Part shown: one piece after another, positions 52,522 through 60,799 of the stretch
Layout of the letters: the number at the start of each line of letters is the position of its first letter
Position numbering within the stretch: position 1 is the first letter of the stretch
Assembly (NCBI RefSeq): GCF_900104965.1
Contig: NZ_LT629757.1
Span: 3,782,001 to 3,846,000, forward strand
DNA: 64,000 nucleotides
Reading direction: 5' to 3'
Source: Nocardioides scoriae
GTDB taxonomy: Bacteria; Actinomycetota; Actinomycetes; Propionibacteriales; Nocardioidaceae
Made by a program: the position numbers and the translations under genes
The notes under the pieces: generated by a model
The model's input: only the letters and a program-made list of their open reading frames with translations
Database searches by the model: none
What the model was told of the DNA's origin: nothing

Positions 52522-53976
52522 ATGCTGCAGCTGCACAGCGACGAGCCGTGGGACTTCGACGTGCTCACCACGAGCGTGGAGAAGTCCGACGACGCGCTGG
52601 TGGTCACCGACGCGGACGGCACGGTCGTGCTGGCCAACCCGGCGGCCGGTGCGCTGCTCGGGCTGCCCGCCGAGTCGTTGACCGGCCTGTCGGTGGACCG
52701 CTTCGGTCGCACCGCGATGCACGTCTTCCAGCGCGCCGCCGCCCAGGCCGTGGCCGACACCGGTGTCGAGGTGACCGTCCGCGGTGCCGAGGTGCGCGAC
52801 CTCGCGGGTGCCGTGCACCACGTCGACCTCACCATGACCCCGACGATGACCGAGCAGGGCCGGCTGGTCACGATCAGCGTGCGCGACTCCTCGGAGAAGT
52901 ACCAGCAGACCCGGCTCTTCCGCGGCCTGCTCGAGGCCGCGCCCGACGGCATGGTCATCGTCGACCGCGACGGCATCATCACCCTGGTCAACGCCCAGGT
53001 GGAGCAGATGTTCGGCTACCAGCGGGCCGAGCTGGTCGGCGAGCCCGTCGAGATCCTCGTGCCGGACCGCTACACCGGCATGCACATGGCCTTCCGCAAC
53101 GGCTACGTCAGCGAGCCCCGCAGCCGCCCCATGGGGCTGGCCGGCGACCTGCACGCGCGTCGCAAGGACGGCTCGGAGTTCCCCGTCGAGGTGACGCTCT
53201 CGCCGCTGGAGACCGAGGAGGGGCTGCTGGTCTCGGCGGCCGTGCGCGACATCTCCGAGCGCCGCCGCCTCCAGGAGGAGAACGACCGCGTCAAGGACGA
53301 GTTCTTCGCCACCGTCTCCCACGAGCTGCGCACGCCGCTGACCTCGATGATCGGCTACGGCGAGCTGATGACCGACCTCGAGGAGCTCAGCCCGCAGGGC
53401 CGGCGCTTCCTCTCGGTCATCATGCGCAGCGCCGAGCGCGAGCTGCGCCTGGTCGACGACCTGCTCACCCTGGTGGCGATCGAGGAGTCGGGCCTGGCCA
53501 TCCGGTCGGCCGAGATCGACCTCGAGCGGGTGGTGCGCGAGGCCGTGGAGGCGGGTCGGCCGCGGGCCGAGGAGTCGCAGCTGACGCTCTCGTGCGAGAC
53601 GCCCGGCGCGGCCGTGGCGATGTACGGCGACCGCGACCGCCTCGGGCAGGCCATGGACAACCTGCTCTCCAACGCCATCAAGTTCACCCCCGCCGGCGGA
53701 CGGGTCCGCGTGGTGCTGCGCCCCGAGGGCAGCCAGGCCGTCATCGACGTCGTCGACACCGGCGTGGGGATCGGTGACGAGGACCCCGACCAGCTCTTCG
53801 AGCGGCTGTTCCGCGCCCCCACGGCCGTCGCCCAGCAGACCCCCGGCGCCGGCCTCGGCCTCACCATCGCGCTGGCGATCGTCGAGGCGCACGCCGGCAC
53901 CATCGAGGTCGTCCGCGGCGCGGGCGAGGGCACGACCTTCCGGATGACGTTCCCGCTGCGGCGCAGCGAGGACTGA
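52522..53976 (+). CDS. PAS-domain sensor histidine kinase
   Basis: A 484-residue cytosolic sensor with no membrane span. Two PAS domains occupy about 12-135 and 136-255 (the second with LEAAPDGMVIVDRDGIITLVN). HisKA follows with His267 in VSHELRTPLTSMIGYGE. The HATPase domain has the N-box NLLSNAIKFTP, G1 DTGVGIG and G2 GAGLGL. Its signal is likely soluble (redox, oxygen or light), judging by PAS alone. No response regulator is adjacent; the stand-alone REC at 31306 is far away, so the partner is unknown. Confidence 0.93.
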   Translation: MLQLHSDEPWDFDVLTTSVEKSDDALVVTDADGTVVLANPAAGALLGLPAESLTGLSVDRFGRTAMHVFQRAAAQAVADTGVEVTVRGAEVRDLAGAVHHVDLTMTPTMTEQGRLVTISVRDSSEKYQQTRLFRGLLEAAPDGMVIVDRDGIITLVNAQVEQMFGYQRAELVGEPVEILVPDRYTGMHMAFRNGYVSEPRSRPMGLAGDLHARRKDGSEFPVEVTLSPLETEEGLLVSAAVRDISERRRLQEENDRVKDEFFATVSHELRTPLTSMIGYGELMTDLEELSPQGRRFLSVIMRSAERELRLVDDLLTLVAIEESGLAIRSAEIDLERVVREAVEAGRPRAEESQLTLSCETPGAAVAMYGDRDRLGQAMDNLLSNAIKFTPAGGRVRVVLRPEGSQAVIDVVDTGVGIGDEDPDQLFERLFRAPTAVAQQTPGAGLGLTIALAIVEAHAGTIEVVRGAGEGTTFRMTFPLRRSED

Positions 53977-53992
53977 GCGCCCTGCGGGGCGC
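53977..53992. terminator. Bidirectional terminator between kinase and nucS
   Basis: GCGCCC (53977-53982), loop TGCG, GGGCGC (53987-53992) starts right after the kinase stop codon. A GGCCGGCCGGCC-type palindrome follows in the 31-nt convergent gap. Confidence 0.45.
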
Positions 53993-54007
53993 GGCCGGCC
54001 GGCCCGC

Positions 54008-54691
54008 TCAGAACAGCCGCTGGCTCGGGTCGTCCATGCCGCGGAGGGCGTCGTAGTCCACGACCGCGCACGCGATGCCGCGGTCGGTCGCGAGCACCCG
54101 CGCCTGGGGCTTGATCTCCTGGGCGGCGAAGATGCCGGTGACGGCACCCCTGCGCGTCAGGGCGGGGTCGCGGTTGAGCAGCTCGAGGTAGCGGGTCAGC
54201 TGCTCGACGCCGTCGATCTCGCCGCGGCGCTTGATCTCGACCGCGACCGAGCGGCCGCCGGCGTCGCGGCACATCAGGTCGACCGGGCCGATCGCCGTGG
54301 GGAACTCCCGGCGCACCAGCACGAGGCCCTCCGACAGCGTCGCGGGGTGCTCGGCGAGCAGCTCCTGGAGGTGCTTCTCGACGCCGTCCTTCTGCAGCCC
54401 GGGATCGACGCCGAGGTCGTGGCGGGAGTCCGCGACGACCTCCTCGATGAGGATGCGCAGCGAGTCGCCGCTCTTGGCCTCGACCAGCCACTCGGTCTGG
54501 CCGTCCTCGGAGAGGCCCTCCTTGACGGTGCACGGCGGGCTCATCCAGTTGAGCGGCTTGTAGGAGCCGCCGTCGGAGTGGACCAGCACCGAGCCGTCCG
54601 ACTTGAGCATCAGCACCCGGGTGGCCATCGGCAGGTGGGCCGTCAGCCGTCCCGCGTAGTCGACCTGGCAGCGTGCGACGACGATCCTCAC
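54008..54691 (-). CDS. nucS: Endonuclease NucS (EndoMS)
   Basis: A 227-residue mismatch-specific endonuclease that replaces MutSL repair in actinobacteria. The N-terminal dimerisation and ssDNA-binding domain includes [11 protein letters not shown]. The RecB-like nuclease domain has Asp138 (GPVDLMCRD), Glu152 and Lys154 ([11 protein letters not shown]), and Gln164-Tyr168. The last residues QRLF form the expected beta-clamp-binding tail. The GTG at 54689-54691 begins [20 protein letters not shown], the conserved N-terminus; a longer in-frame reading exists. It is divergent from a DAO-like gene. Confidence 0.97.
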   Translation of the reverse strand: MRIVVARCQVDYAGRLTAHLPMATRVLMLKSDGSVLVHSDGGSYKPLNWMSPPCTVKEGLSEDGQTEWLVEAKSGDSLRILIEEVVADSRHDLGVDPGLQKDGVEKHLQELLAEHPATLSEGLVLVRREFPTAIGPVDLMCRDAGGRSVAVEIKRRGEIDGVEQLTRYLELLNRDPALTRRGAVTGIFAAQEIKPQARVLATDRGIACAVVDYDALRGMDDPSQRLF

Positions 54692-54699
54692 GGGCGTGG

Positions 54700-54705
54700 A
54701 ATCTA
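54700..54705 (-). promoter_or_regulatory. -10 box of nucS (leaderless)
   Basis: Minus-strand TAGATT is 8 nt from the nucS GTG. With the box at 54711 it makes a 31-nt divergent leaderless promoter. Confidence 0.4.
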
Positions 54706-54710
54706 CCTGC

Positions 54711-54716
54711 CATGCT
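54711..54716 (+). promoter_or_regulatory. -10 box of the DAO-like gene (leaderless)
   Basis: CATGCT ends 6 nt before the GTG at 54723. Confidence 0.4.
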
Positions 54717-54722
54717 GGCGAC

Positions 54723-55646
54723 GTGGAGCAGCAGCGGGTGGTCGTCGTCGGTGCCGGGGTCGTCGGGCTCACCTGCGCCGTGCGGCTGGCCGAGGCGGGC
54801 CGGCGCGTCGACGTGGTCGCGCGCGACCTGCCGCGCGAGACGACCTCGGTGGTGGCGGCCGCGCTCTGGTACCCCTACCGCGCGCTCCCGCAGGACCGGG
54901 TCACCGCGTGGGGCGCGACGGCGTACGACGTGTTCGCCGGGCTCGCCGAGGACCCCCGCACCGGCGTGCGGATGCTGCCCGGCACCGAGGTGCTCTCCCG
55001 GGCCACGCCCGACCCGTGGTGGGCCCCGGCGGTGCCGCGGCTGGAGCGCGTCGCCGCCCCGGGGTCGTACGCCGACGCCTGGTCGTTCGTGGCACCGGTC
55101 GTCGACATGCCGGTGCACCTGTCGTGGCTGGCCGCGCGGCTCGAGGAGCTGGGCGGCACCCTGACCCGGATGAGCCTGGGCGGGCTGCCACCGGTCCGCG
55201 ACGACGAGGTCGTCGTCGACTGCGCGGGGATGGGCGCCCGGCTGCTCGCCGCGGACACGGGCGTCCACCCCGTGCGCGGCCAGGTGGTGCACCTGGCCGG
55301 GGTGGAGCTGGAGCGCTGGTGGCTCGACGCCGACGGTCCGACGTACGTCGTGCCGCGCGGCGAGGTCGTCGTGGTCGGTGGCACCGCCGAGGAGGGGGAG
55401 TGGAGCCGCACCCCGTCGCCCGAGACGGCCACCGCGATCCTGCAGCGGGCCACCCGGCTGGTGCCGGAGCTGGCCCGCGGCACCGTCGTGCTGCACAAGG
55501 TGGGGCTGCGTCCGGCGCGGGCGCAGGTGCGGCTCGAGGCCGAGGGCCGGGTGGTGCACAACTACGGCCACGGCGGCGCCGGCGTCACGCTCGGCTGGGG
55601 CTGCGCGGCCGAGGTCGTGGGCCTGGTCGAGGGCCTGCTGGGGTGA
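54723..55646 (+). CDS. FAD-dependent D-amino acid oxidase-like protein
   Basis: A 307-residue flavoprotein of the DAAO/glycine oxidase group. The dinucleotide loop is [32 protein letters not shown] contains the family's conserved aromatic region; HPVRGQVV and the C-terminal [15 protein letters not shown] contact the flavin. It would oxidise an amino acid to the imine with H2O2 release; stereospecificity and substrate are unknown, though the NYGHGGAG motif favours DAAO. The GTG at 54723 is leaderless-type. Confidence 0.85.
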   Translation: MEQQRVVVVGAGVVGLTCAVRLAEAGRRVDVVARDLPRETTSVVAAALWYPYRALPQDRVTAWGATAYDVFAGLAEDPRTGVRMLPGTEVLSRATPDPWWAPAVPRLERVAAPGSYADAWSFVAPVVDMPVHLSWLAARLEELGGTLTRMSLGGLPPVRDDEVVVDCAGMGARLLAADTGVHPVRGQVVHLAGVELERWWLDADGPTYVVPRGEVVVVGGTAEEGEWSRTPSPETATAILQRATRLVPELARGTVVLHKVGLRPARAQVRLEAEGRVVHNYGHGGAGVTLGWGCAAEVVGLVEGLLG

Positions 55647-55692
55647 GGTCGACGTGACCGGAGCCACACCGCTACTGGCCGGTCACCCGTGG

Positions 55693-55698
55693 CAGGAT
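55693..55698 (+). promoter_or_regulatory. -10 box of the 3-hydroxyacyl-CoA dehydrogenase gene (leaderless)
   Basis: CAGGAT ends 7 nt before the ATG at 55706. Confidence 0.4.
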
Positions 55699-55705
55699 GC
55701 CCGGC

Positions 55706-57496
55706 ATGAGCACCGGGACACGTGAGTTCAGGACCATCGGCGTCGTCGGCCTCGGCACCATGGGGGCCGGGATCGCGGAGGTCTTCGCCCGGCACGGCTA
55801 CGACGTGGTCGGCGTCGAGGTCGACGAGGACGGCGCCGCCCGCGGCCGCCAGCACCTCGAGCACTCCACCGCGCGGGCGGTCAAGCGCGGCAAGCTGAGC
55901 GAGGCCGAGCAGGCCGAGCTGCTGGGCCGGGTCCGCTTCGCGACCTCCATGTCGGACCTGAAGGAGGCCGACCTCGTGGTGGAGGCGGTCGTGGAGTCGC
56001 TGGCGATCAAGAAGGCGATCTTCAAGGAGCTCGAGGACGTGGTGCGCCCCGACGCCGTCCTGGCCACCAACACCTCCTCCCTGTCGGTCACCGAGATCTC
56101 CACCGCCAACTCCCAGCCCGGCCGCGTGGTGGGCGTGCACTTCTTCAACCCCGCGCCGGTGCAGGGCTTCGTCGAGATCGTCCGCACGGTGGTCACCGAC
56201 CCGACCGTGCTCGAGGACGTCTCCGGGCTGGTCCGCAGCCTGGGCAAGAACCCCGTGGTCTGCGGCGACAAGGCGGGCTTCATCGCCAACACGCTGCTGT
56301 TCGGCTACCTCAACCACGCCGCGTCCATGTTCGAGGGCCGCTACGCCTCCCGCGAGGACATCGACGCCGCCATGCGCCACGGCTGCGGCTACCCCATGGG
56401 CCCGCTGGCGCTGCTCGACCTGATCGGCCTCGACACGGCGTACGAGATCCTCGAGACGATGTACCGCCAGGGCCGCGACCGGCTGCACGCCCCGACCCCG
56501 ATCCTCAAGCAGATGGTCACCGCGGGCCTGCTCGGCCGCAAGTCGGGCCGCGGCTTCTACTCCTACGAGTCGGCCGACTCGCCCGTGGTCGTCCCCGACG
56601 ACCGCACCCCGGACGCCTCGGACGCCCCGCAGCTGCGCCACGACGTGCGCCAGGTCGGCGTCGTCGGCACCGGCACCATGGCCACCGGGATCGTCGAGGT
56701 CTTCGCCAAGGCCGGCTTCGAGGTGACCTACGTCGGTCGCAGCGCCGACAAGGTCGCCGGTGTCAGGGCGACGATCGAGCGCTCCCTCGACAAGGCGATC
56801 CAGCGCGGCAAGCTCGAGGAGTCCGCCAAGGCCGACGTGCTCGGGCGCCTCACCGGCAGCACCTCCCTCGACGACCTGGCCCAGGCCGACGTCGTGCTCG
56901 AGGCCATCGCGGAGGACCTCAAGGTCAAGACCACGCTGTTCGAGAACCTCGACGAGATCTGCAAGCCCGGCGCGATCCTGGCCACGACGACCTCGTCGCT
57001 GCCGATCATCGAGTGCGCCGCCGCCACCGACCGGCCGCGCGACGTCGTCGGCATGCACTTCTTCAACCCCGCGCCCATCATGAAGCTGGTCGAGGTCGTC
57101 TCGACGGTCGCGACCAGCGACGAGGTGACCGAGACGGTGCGCGCCCTGTGCGCGCAGATCGGCAAGGTGGCGGTCTCCTGCGGCGACCGCGCCGGCTTCA
57201 TCGTCAACGCGCTGCTGTTCCCCTACCTCAACGACGCGATCAAGATGCTCGAGGCGCACTACGCCACCGCCGACGACATCGACACCGCGATGAAGCAGGG
57301 CTGCGCGCTGCCGATGGGTCCCTTCGAGCTCCTCGACGTGGTCGGCAACGACGTCTCCCTGGCCATCCAGCGCGAGCTCTACCTGGAGTTCCGCGAGCCG
57401 GGCTTCGCGCCGGCGCCGCTCCTGGAGCACCTGGTGACCGCGGGCTACCTCGGCCGCAAGACCAAGCGCGGCTTCCGGGACTACAGCAACCGCTGA
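55706..57496 (+). CDS. Double-domain 3-hydroxyacyl-CoA dehydrogenase
   Basis: A 596-residue protein with two complete 3-hydroxybutyryl-CoA dehydrogenase modules. Module 1 (about 12-295) has the NAD loop VVGLGTMGAG, the catalytic His in GVHFFNPAPVQ, and C-terminal GCGYPMGPLALLDLIGLD. Module 2 (about 315-596) has VVGTGTMATG, GMHFFNPAPI and GCALPMGPFELLDVVGND. Both look active. It oxidises 3-hydroxyacyl-CoA or reduces acetoacetyl-CoA. A role in the ethylmalonyl-CoA pathway is possible, given ecm and ccr nearby. A 16-nt overlap joins it to the convergent DinB gene. Confidence 0.92.
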   Translation: MSTGTREFRTIGVVGLGTMGAGIAEVFARHGYDVVGVEVDEDGAARGRQHLEHSTARAVKRGKLSEAEQAELLGRVRFATSMSDLKEADLVVEAVVESLAIKKAIFKELEDVVRPDAVLATNTSSLSVTEISTANSQPGRVVGVHFFNPAPVQGFVEIVRTVVTDPTVLEDVSGLVRSLGKNPVVCGDKAGFIANTLLFGYLNHAASMFEGRYASREDIDAAMRHGCGYPMGPLALLDLIGLDTAYEILETMYRQGRDRLHAPTPILKQMVTAGLLGRKSGRGFYSYESADSPVVVPDDRTPDASDAPQLRHDVRQVGVVGTGTMATGIVEVFAKAGFEVTYVGRSADKVAGVRATIERSLDKAIQRGKLEESAKADVLGRLTGSTSLDDLAQADVVLEAIAEDLKVKTTLFENLDEICKPGAILATTTSSLPIIECAAATDRPRDVVGMHFFNPAPIMKLVEVVSTVATSDEVTETVRALCAQIGKVAVSCGDRAGFIVNALLFPYLNDAIKMLEAHYATADDIDTAMKQGCALPMGPFELLDVVGNDVSLAIQRELYLEFREPGFAPAPLLEHLVTAGYLGRKTKRGFRDYSNR

Positions 57497-58080
57497 GGGC
57501 CGCCCGCGCGGAAGAGGTCGCGCAGCAGGCAGACCTCGGCTCCGTGGTGCAGCAGCTCGCGGTGGACGTGGAGCACCAGCGCCGCCATCGGCTCCTCGGC
57601 GAACGGTCCCTCGGAGGGGCCGCACGGCTCGGCCAGGCCGGCCTCGCCGAGCGCGGCCACCCCGGCCGTCCAGGTCGCGCAGCCGTCGTCGAGCTGCTGC
57701 AGCGCCTCGGCGGCGGTGCCGGCGTACTCCCAGTCGCGGTAGCTCGTCGGCGGTGCCCCGAAGTGGCCGGCGTTGCGCTCGGCGAGCACGCCGACCACCA
57801 CGTGGCCCAGGCGCCAGGCGATGGTGGTGACGGGCGCGGGGTCGGGCTCGGGGAACGCGAAGTCGATCGTGTGCGCGCCCGTCCCGGCCTGCACGGGCGC
57901 GTCGGAGGTGCCGCGCGGGTGCACGCCCCAGCAGCCGGGGACCGGCTCCCAGTGGTACTCCTCGTCGGTGAGCCCCTCCAGGCGCGGTCGCAGCTGGTGG
58001 GTCCAGTGCCACCGGAGCTGGTCGAGCAGCAGTGGGTTCCAGGTCAGGGGAGCGGGGCTGGTCGTCCGTCCGGTCGTCAT
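57481..58080 (-). CDS. DinB-family protein
   Basis: A 199-residue protein of the DinB/YfiT-like metalloprotein fold, a four-helix bundle, with the expected features LLLDQLRWHWTHQLRPRLEGL, WRLGHVVVGVLAERN and LVLHVHRELLHHGAEVCLLRDL. His ligands for a divalent metal are spaced along these helices. Such proteins are thiol- or mycothiol-dependent transferases or of unknown role. The ATG at 58078-58080 follows GAGGGT by 6 nt. It is divergent from a WYL regulator, its probable controller. Confidence 0.85.
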   Translation of the reverse strand: MTTGRTTSPAPLTWNPLLLDQLRWHWTHQLRPRLEGLTDEEYHWEPVPGCWGVHPRGTSDAPVQAGTGAHTIDFAFPEPDPAPVTTIAWRLGHVVVGVLAERNAGHFGAPPTSYRDWEYAGTAAEALQQLDDGCATWTAGVAALGEAGLAEPCGPSEGPFAEEPMAALVLHVHRELLHHGAEVCLLRDLFRAGGPQRLL

Positions 58081-58086
58081 GGACCC

Positions 58087-58092
58087 ACCCTC
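58087..58092 (-). promoter_or_regulatory. -10 box of the DinB gene
   Basis: Minus-strand GAGGGT is 6 nt from the ATG. The same bases could serve as a ribosome-binding site, so leaderless initiation is less sure here. Confidence 0.35.
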
Positions 58093-58103
58093 GCGCAGCA
58101 CGA

Positions 58104-58118
58104 GGACAGGAACTGTCC
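58104..58118. promoter_or_regulatory. Candidate operator between the DinB and WYL-regulator genes
   Basis: GGACAG (58104-58109), spacer GAA, CTGTCC (58113-58118), a perfect 6-3-6 palindrome. Its centre lies 31-32 nt from both start codons (58080 and 58143), covering both -35 regions, an ideal place for an autoregulator that also controls the divergent gene. Confidence 0.55.
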
Positions 58119-58129
58119 GCAGTGCCGGG

Positions 58130-58135
58130 CAGGAT
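58130..58135 (+). promoter_or_regulatory. -10 box of the WYL regulator gene (leaderless)
   Basis: CAGGAT ends 7 nt before the ATG at 58143. Confidence 0.4.
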
Positions 58136-58142
58136 GGGGTCC

Positions 58143-59099
58143 ATGACCGGCACCACCGAGCGCGTGCTCCAGCTGCTCTCCCTGCTCCAGTCGCGACCCG
58201 TGTGGTCCGGCGCCGAGCTGGCCGAGCGGCTCGGCGTCACCACCCGCAGCATTCGGCGCGACGCCGGGCGGCTGCGCTCGCTGGGCTACCCGGTCGAGGC
58301 GACCCACGGCTCCGGGGGCGGCTACCGGCTCGGGGCGGGACGGGCGCTCCCGCCGCTGCTGCTGGCCGACGAGGAGGCGGTCGCGGTGGCGGTCTCGCTG
58401 CGGCTGGCGGCGGGCGGCACCGTCGCCGGGGCCAGCGAGGCGGCGGTGCGCACCCTGGCCAAGCTCGACCAGGTGATGCCGCCCCGCCTGCGCAGCGAGG
58501 TGCGCGCCATCACCGACGCCACGGCCACCCTGGTCGCCACGACCGACCAGGTCGACGGCGAGCTGCTGCTGCGCACCGCGCGCGCCTGCCGCGACCAGGT
58601 GCGGCTGCGCTTCGGCTACCGGGCCGGCGACGGCACCACCAGCGAGCGCCGCGTCGAGCCGCTGCGGCTGGTGGCCACCAGCCGGCGGTGGTACCTCGCC
58701 GCGTGGGACCTCGACCGCGACGACTGGCGCACCTTCCGGCTCGACCGGATGAGCGAGGTGGAGGCGACGACCTGGCGCTTCGTGCTGCGCCAGCACCCCG
58801 ACCCGGTCGAGCTGGTGCAGCGCTCGGTGACGGCCGCGCCGTACCGCTTCGTCGCGGTGGTCCGCCTGCACGCCCCGCTGGCCGTGGTCGCGGACCAGGT
58901 GTCGGCTCAGACCGGCCGGCTGGAGGCCGACGGCGAGGACCACTGCGTGCTGACCGCCGGTGGCGACGACCTCGGCGGCATCACCGGCTTCCTGCTGTCG
59001 CTGGGCCACGAGCTCGACGTGCTGGAGCCCGAGGAGCTGCGGGAGGCCTTCCGGGCGAGCGCGGGCCGGATGCTGCGCGCGGTTCAGCCCCGCGGGTAG
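58143..59099 (+). CDS. WYL-domain transcriptional regulator (YafY type)
   Basis: A 318-residue regulator. An N-terminal DeoR-like winged helix (TERVLQLLSLLQSRPVWSG, AELAERLGVTTRSIRRD) is followed by the WYL ligand domain with RRWYLAAWDLDRDDWRTF, and a C-terminal WCX-like domain. Family members bind small molecules or nucleic acids and often control the divergent gene. The palindrome between this gene and the DinB gene is its likely site. It overlaps the next, convergent gene by 16 nt. Confidence 0.9.
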   Translation: MTGTTERVLQLLSLLQSRPVWSGAELAERLGVTTRSIRRDAGRLRSLGYPVEATHGSGGGYRLGAGRALPPLLLADEEAVAVAVSLRLAAGGTVAGASEAAVRTLAKLDQVMPPRLRSEVRAITDATATLVATTDQVDGELLLRTARACRDQVRLRFGYRAGDGTTSERRVEPLRLVATSRRWYLAAWDLDRDDWRTFRLDRMSEVEATTWRFVLRQHPDPVELVQRSVTAAPYRFVAVVRLHAPLAVVADQVSAQTGRLEADGEDHCVLTAGGDDLGGITGFLLSLGHELDVLEPEELREAFRASAGRMLRAVQPRG

Positions 59100-59584
59100 C
59101 CGCGCCGCACGGTGCGGTCGAGGATCCCGAGCGTGCCCTTGAGGGCGGTCTCGGAGATGACCGGGAACAGGCCCTTCTCCACGAGGTCGGGCCGGGCGTC
59201 GCTCCAGTCGTAGTACGACGTCACCCGGGTGCGGCTGCCCCCGTCGAGCGGCTCGAGCCGGTAGCCGTAGACGTGGCGGATCGGCGGCTTGACGGTGCCG
59301 ACGATGGTCCAGGCGAGCTCGCGGTCCTCGGCGTACGCCGTGACGTGGACCTCGACGTCGTAGCGGCCCATCGGCAGGTCGCCCAGCGACTCGCGGTCCA
59401 TGTGGACGGTGAAGGTGTCGCCGACGGCCCCCACGAGGTCGCCCTCGGCGTCCTGGAGCATGCCGGAGGCGTCGATGGCCACGTGCCCCTGGGGGTCGCG
59501 CAGCACCGCGAACACCTCGGTGGGGGTGGCGTCGACGGGGCGGCTGACCTCGATGCGGGTGCGGTCGGACGGCGGGGTGCTCAT
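59084..59584 (-). CDS. SRPBCC (START-like) family protein
   Basis: A 166-residue helix-grip fold protein: IEVSRPVDATPTEVFAVLRDP at the start, VHVTAYAEDRELAWTIVG in the middle, and VEKGLFPVISETALKGTLGIL as the long C-terminal helix over the cavity. It likely binds a hydrophobic ligand; the ligand is unknown. The ATG at 59582-59584 is used. It is convergent with the WYL regulator and divergent from the Gly-rich protein, 39 nt away. Confidence 0.85.
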   Translation of the reverse strand: MSTPPSDRTRIEVSRPVDATPTEVFAVLRDPQGHVAIDASGMLQDAEGDLVGAVGDTFTVHMDRESLGDLPMGRYDVEVHVTAYAEDRELAWTIVGTVKPPIRHVYGYRLEPLDGGSRTRVTSYYDWSDARPDLVEKGLFPVISETALKGTLGILDRTVRRGYPRG

Positions 59585-59611
59585 GGGGGAAGTGTGCCAG
59601 CGCTCCCGACG

Positions 59612-59617
59612 TACGCT
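59612..59617 (+). promoter_or_regulatory. -10 box of the 59624 gene (leaderless)
   Basis: TACGCT ends 6 nt before the ATG at 59624. A GGAGG one nt from the start codon is too close to function. Confidence 0.5.
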
Positions 59618-59623
59618 GGAGGC

Positions 59624-60406
59624 ATGACGGCCCTCTGGTTCCTCCTGGTGCTGGCACTCGGCTCCGGCCTGCTGTGGTGGGTGCTCCAGCGCAGCAAGGC
59701 CCGGGAGCTGGCGCGCAAGGAGGCCGAGCTGGCCCCGGTGCGGCAGCTGGTCTTCGAGGACGTCACCGCGCTCGGCGTGGAGCTCCAGGACCTCGACCTC
59801 GACCTCGCTGGTCGCCAGCTGACGCCCGGGGAGAACTCCGACTACCAGCGCGCGCTGGACGCCTACGAGGCCGCCAAGAAGGCCGGCGACGCGATCACCT
59901 CGCCGGACCAGGTCAAGCACGTCACCGAGATCCTCGAGGACGGCCGCTACGCCATGGCGTGCGTCCGGGCCCGGGCGGCGGGGGAGCCGCTGCCGGTGCG
60001 GCGCCCGCCCTGCTTCTTCGACCCGCGCCACGGCCTCTCGGTGGAGGACGTGGCCTACGCCCCGCCCGGCGGCGCCATCCGCGACGTCCCGGCCTGCGCG
60101 CTGGACGCCGAGCGCGTCAAGGTCGGCGCCGAGCCCGACATCCGCAAGGTGATGGTCGGCTCCCAGCGGGTGCCCTACTGGCAGGGCGGCCGCGCCTACC
60201 AGCCGTACGCCGCGGGCTACTTCGGCGCCTTCGGGCCGATGGACTGGATGTTCATGGGGCTGCTCTTCGGCGGCGGCTTCGACGGCCTCGGCGAGGGCAT
60301 CGGTGCCATCGGGGAGGGCATCGGCGAGGGGATCGGGTCGATCGGGGACGGGATCGGCGGCATGTTCGACGGCGTCGGCGACATGTTCGACGGGTTTGAC
60401 TTCTAG
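59624..60406 (+). CDS. Membrane-anchored protein with Gly-rich C-terminal repeats
   Basis: A 260-residue protein that I do not recognise. One N-terminal span (about 3-22, LWFLLVLALGSGLLWWVLQ) leads into a charged helical region (about 23-110), then a Cys/Pro stretch (RRPPCFFDPRH, VPACALDAE) and a Tyr/Gly-rich part (WQGGRAYQPYAAGYFGAFG). The last 38 residues repeat G-E/D-G-I-G units. The glycine zipper-like tail could pack into membranes or self-associate. The leaderless-type start fixes the ATG. Confidence 0.75.
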   Translation: MTALWFLLVLALGSGLLWWVLQRSKARELARKEAELAPVRQLVFEDVTALGVELQDLDLDLAGRQLTPGENSDYQRALDAYEAAKKAGDAITSPDQVKHVTEILEDGRYAMACVRARAAGEPLPVRRPPCFFDPRHGLSVEDVAYAPPGGAIRDVPACALDAERVKVGAEPDIRKVMVGSQRVPYWQGGRAYQPYAAGYFGAFGPMDWMFMGLLFGGGFDGLGEGIGAIGEGIGEGIGSIGDGIGGMFDGVGDMFDGFDF

Positions 60407-60527
60407 CTCCGGACGGCCCCTCGGTGACGCCCAGGGGCACGAACCAGACATTGGCACGTTCCAAAAGGTGATTTTCCCGTAACGAACCGTCAATCTGCCG
60501 GTGACCTCGGCGGGTCAGTCTTGATCC

Positions 60528-60731
60528 ATGACCATGACCCAGGCTTCCCCCGTCGCCGACCCGACGCTCGCCGCCACCACCTCCGCCTCCCGCCGGCGGG
60601 AGGGTGCCACCCGCGACCTCGCCGTCCGCCACCTCCAGGGCGTCAGCTCGCTGCTGTCCACCCGGGACGACCTGCGGGGCGTGCACGCCTTCGCCGACGT
60701 GGTGGAGGAGTCGGTGCGCTGGTCGGCCTGA
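60528..60731 (+). CDS. Small protein, unknown function
   Basis: A 67-residue frame with a disordered Thr/Ala/Ser N-terminus and a charged helical C-terminal part (RRREGATRDLAVRHLQGVSS, then DDLRGVHAFADVVEES). The ATG has no Shine-Dalgarno and no clear -10; a relatively AT-rich stretch at about 60440-60500 is just upstream. Nothing in the sequence gives a function. It precedes the hydrolase gene by 81 nt. Reality as a gene is likely but not certain. Confidence 0.5.
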   Translation: MTMTQASPVADPTLAATTSASRRREGATRDLAVRHLQGVSSLLSTRDDLRGVHAFADVVEESVRWSA

Positions 60732-60799
60732 TCCCCGGCTGATCCCCGGCGTGTCCCCGGCTGGTCCGGGCTGGTCCCGGGGGTGAGTGCCCGCGGTGG

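Noticed and set aside
54696-54722. A start of the DAO-like protein at 54696
   Set aside because: It would overlap the putative -10 region and add nine unrelated residues before the flavin-binding strand; GTG 54723 fits the family N-terminus.
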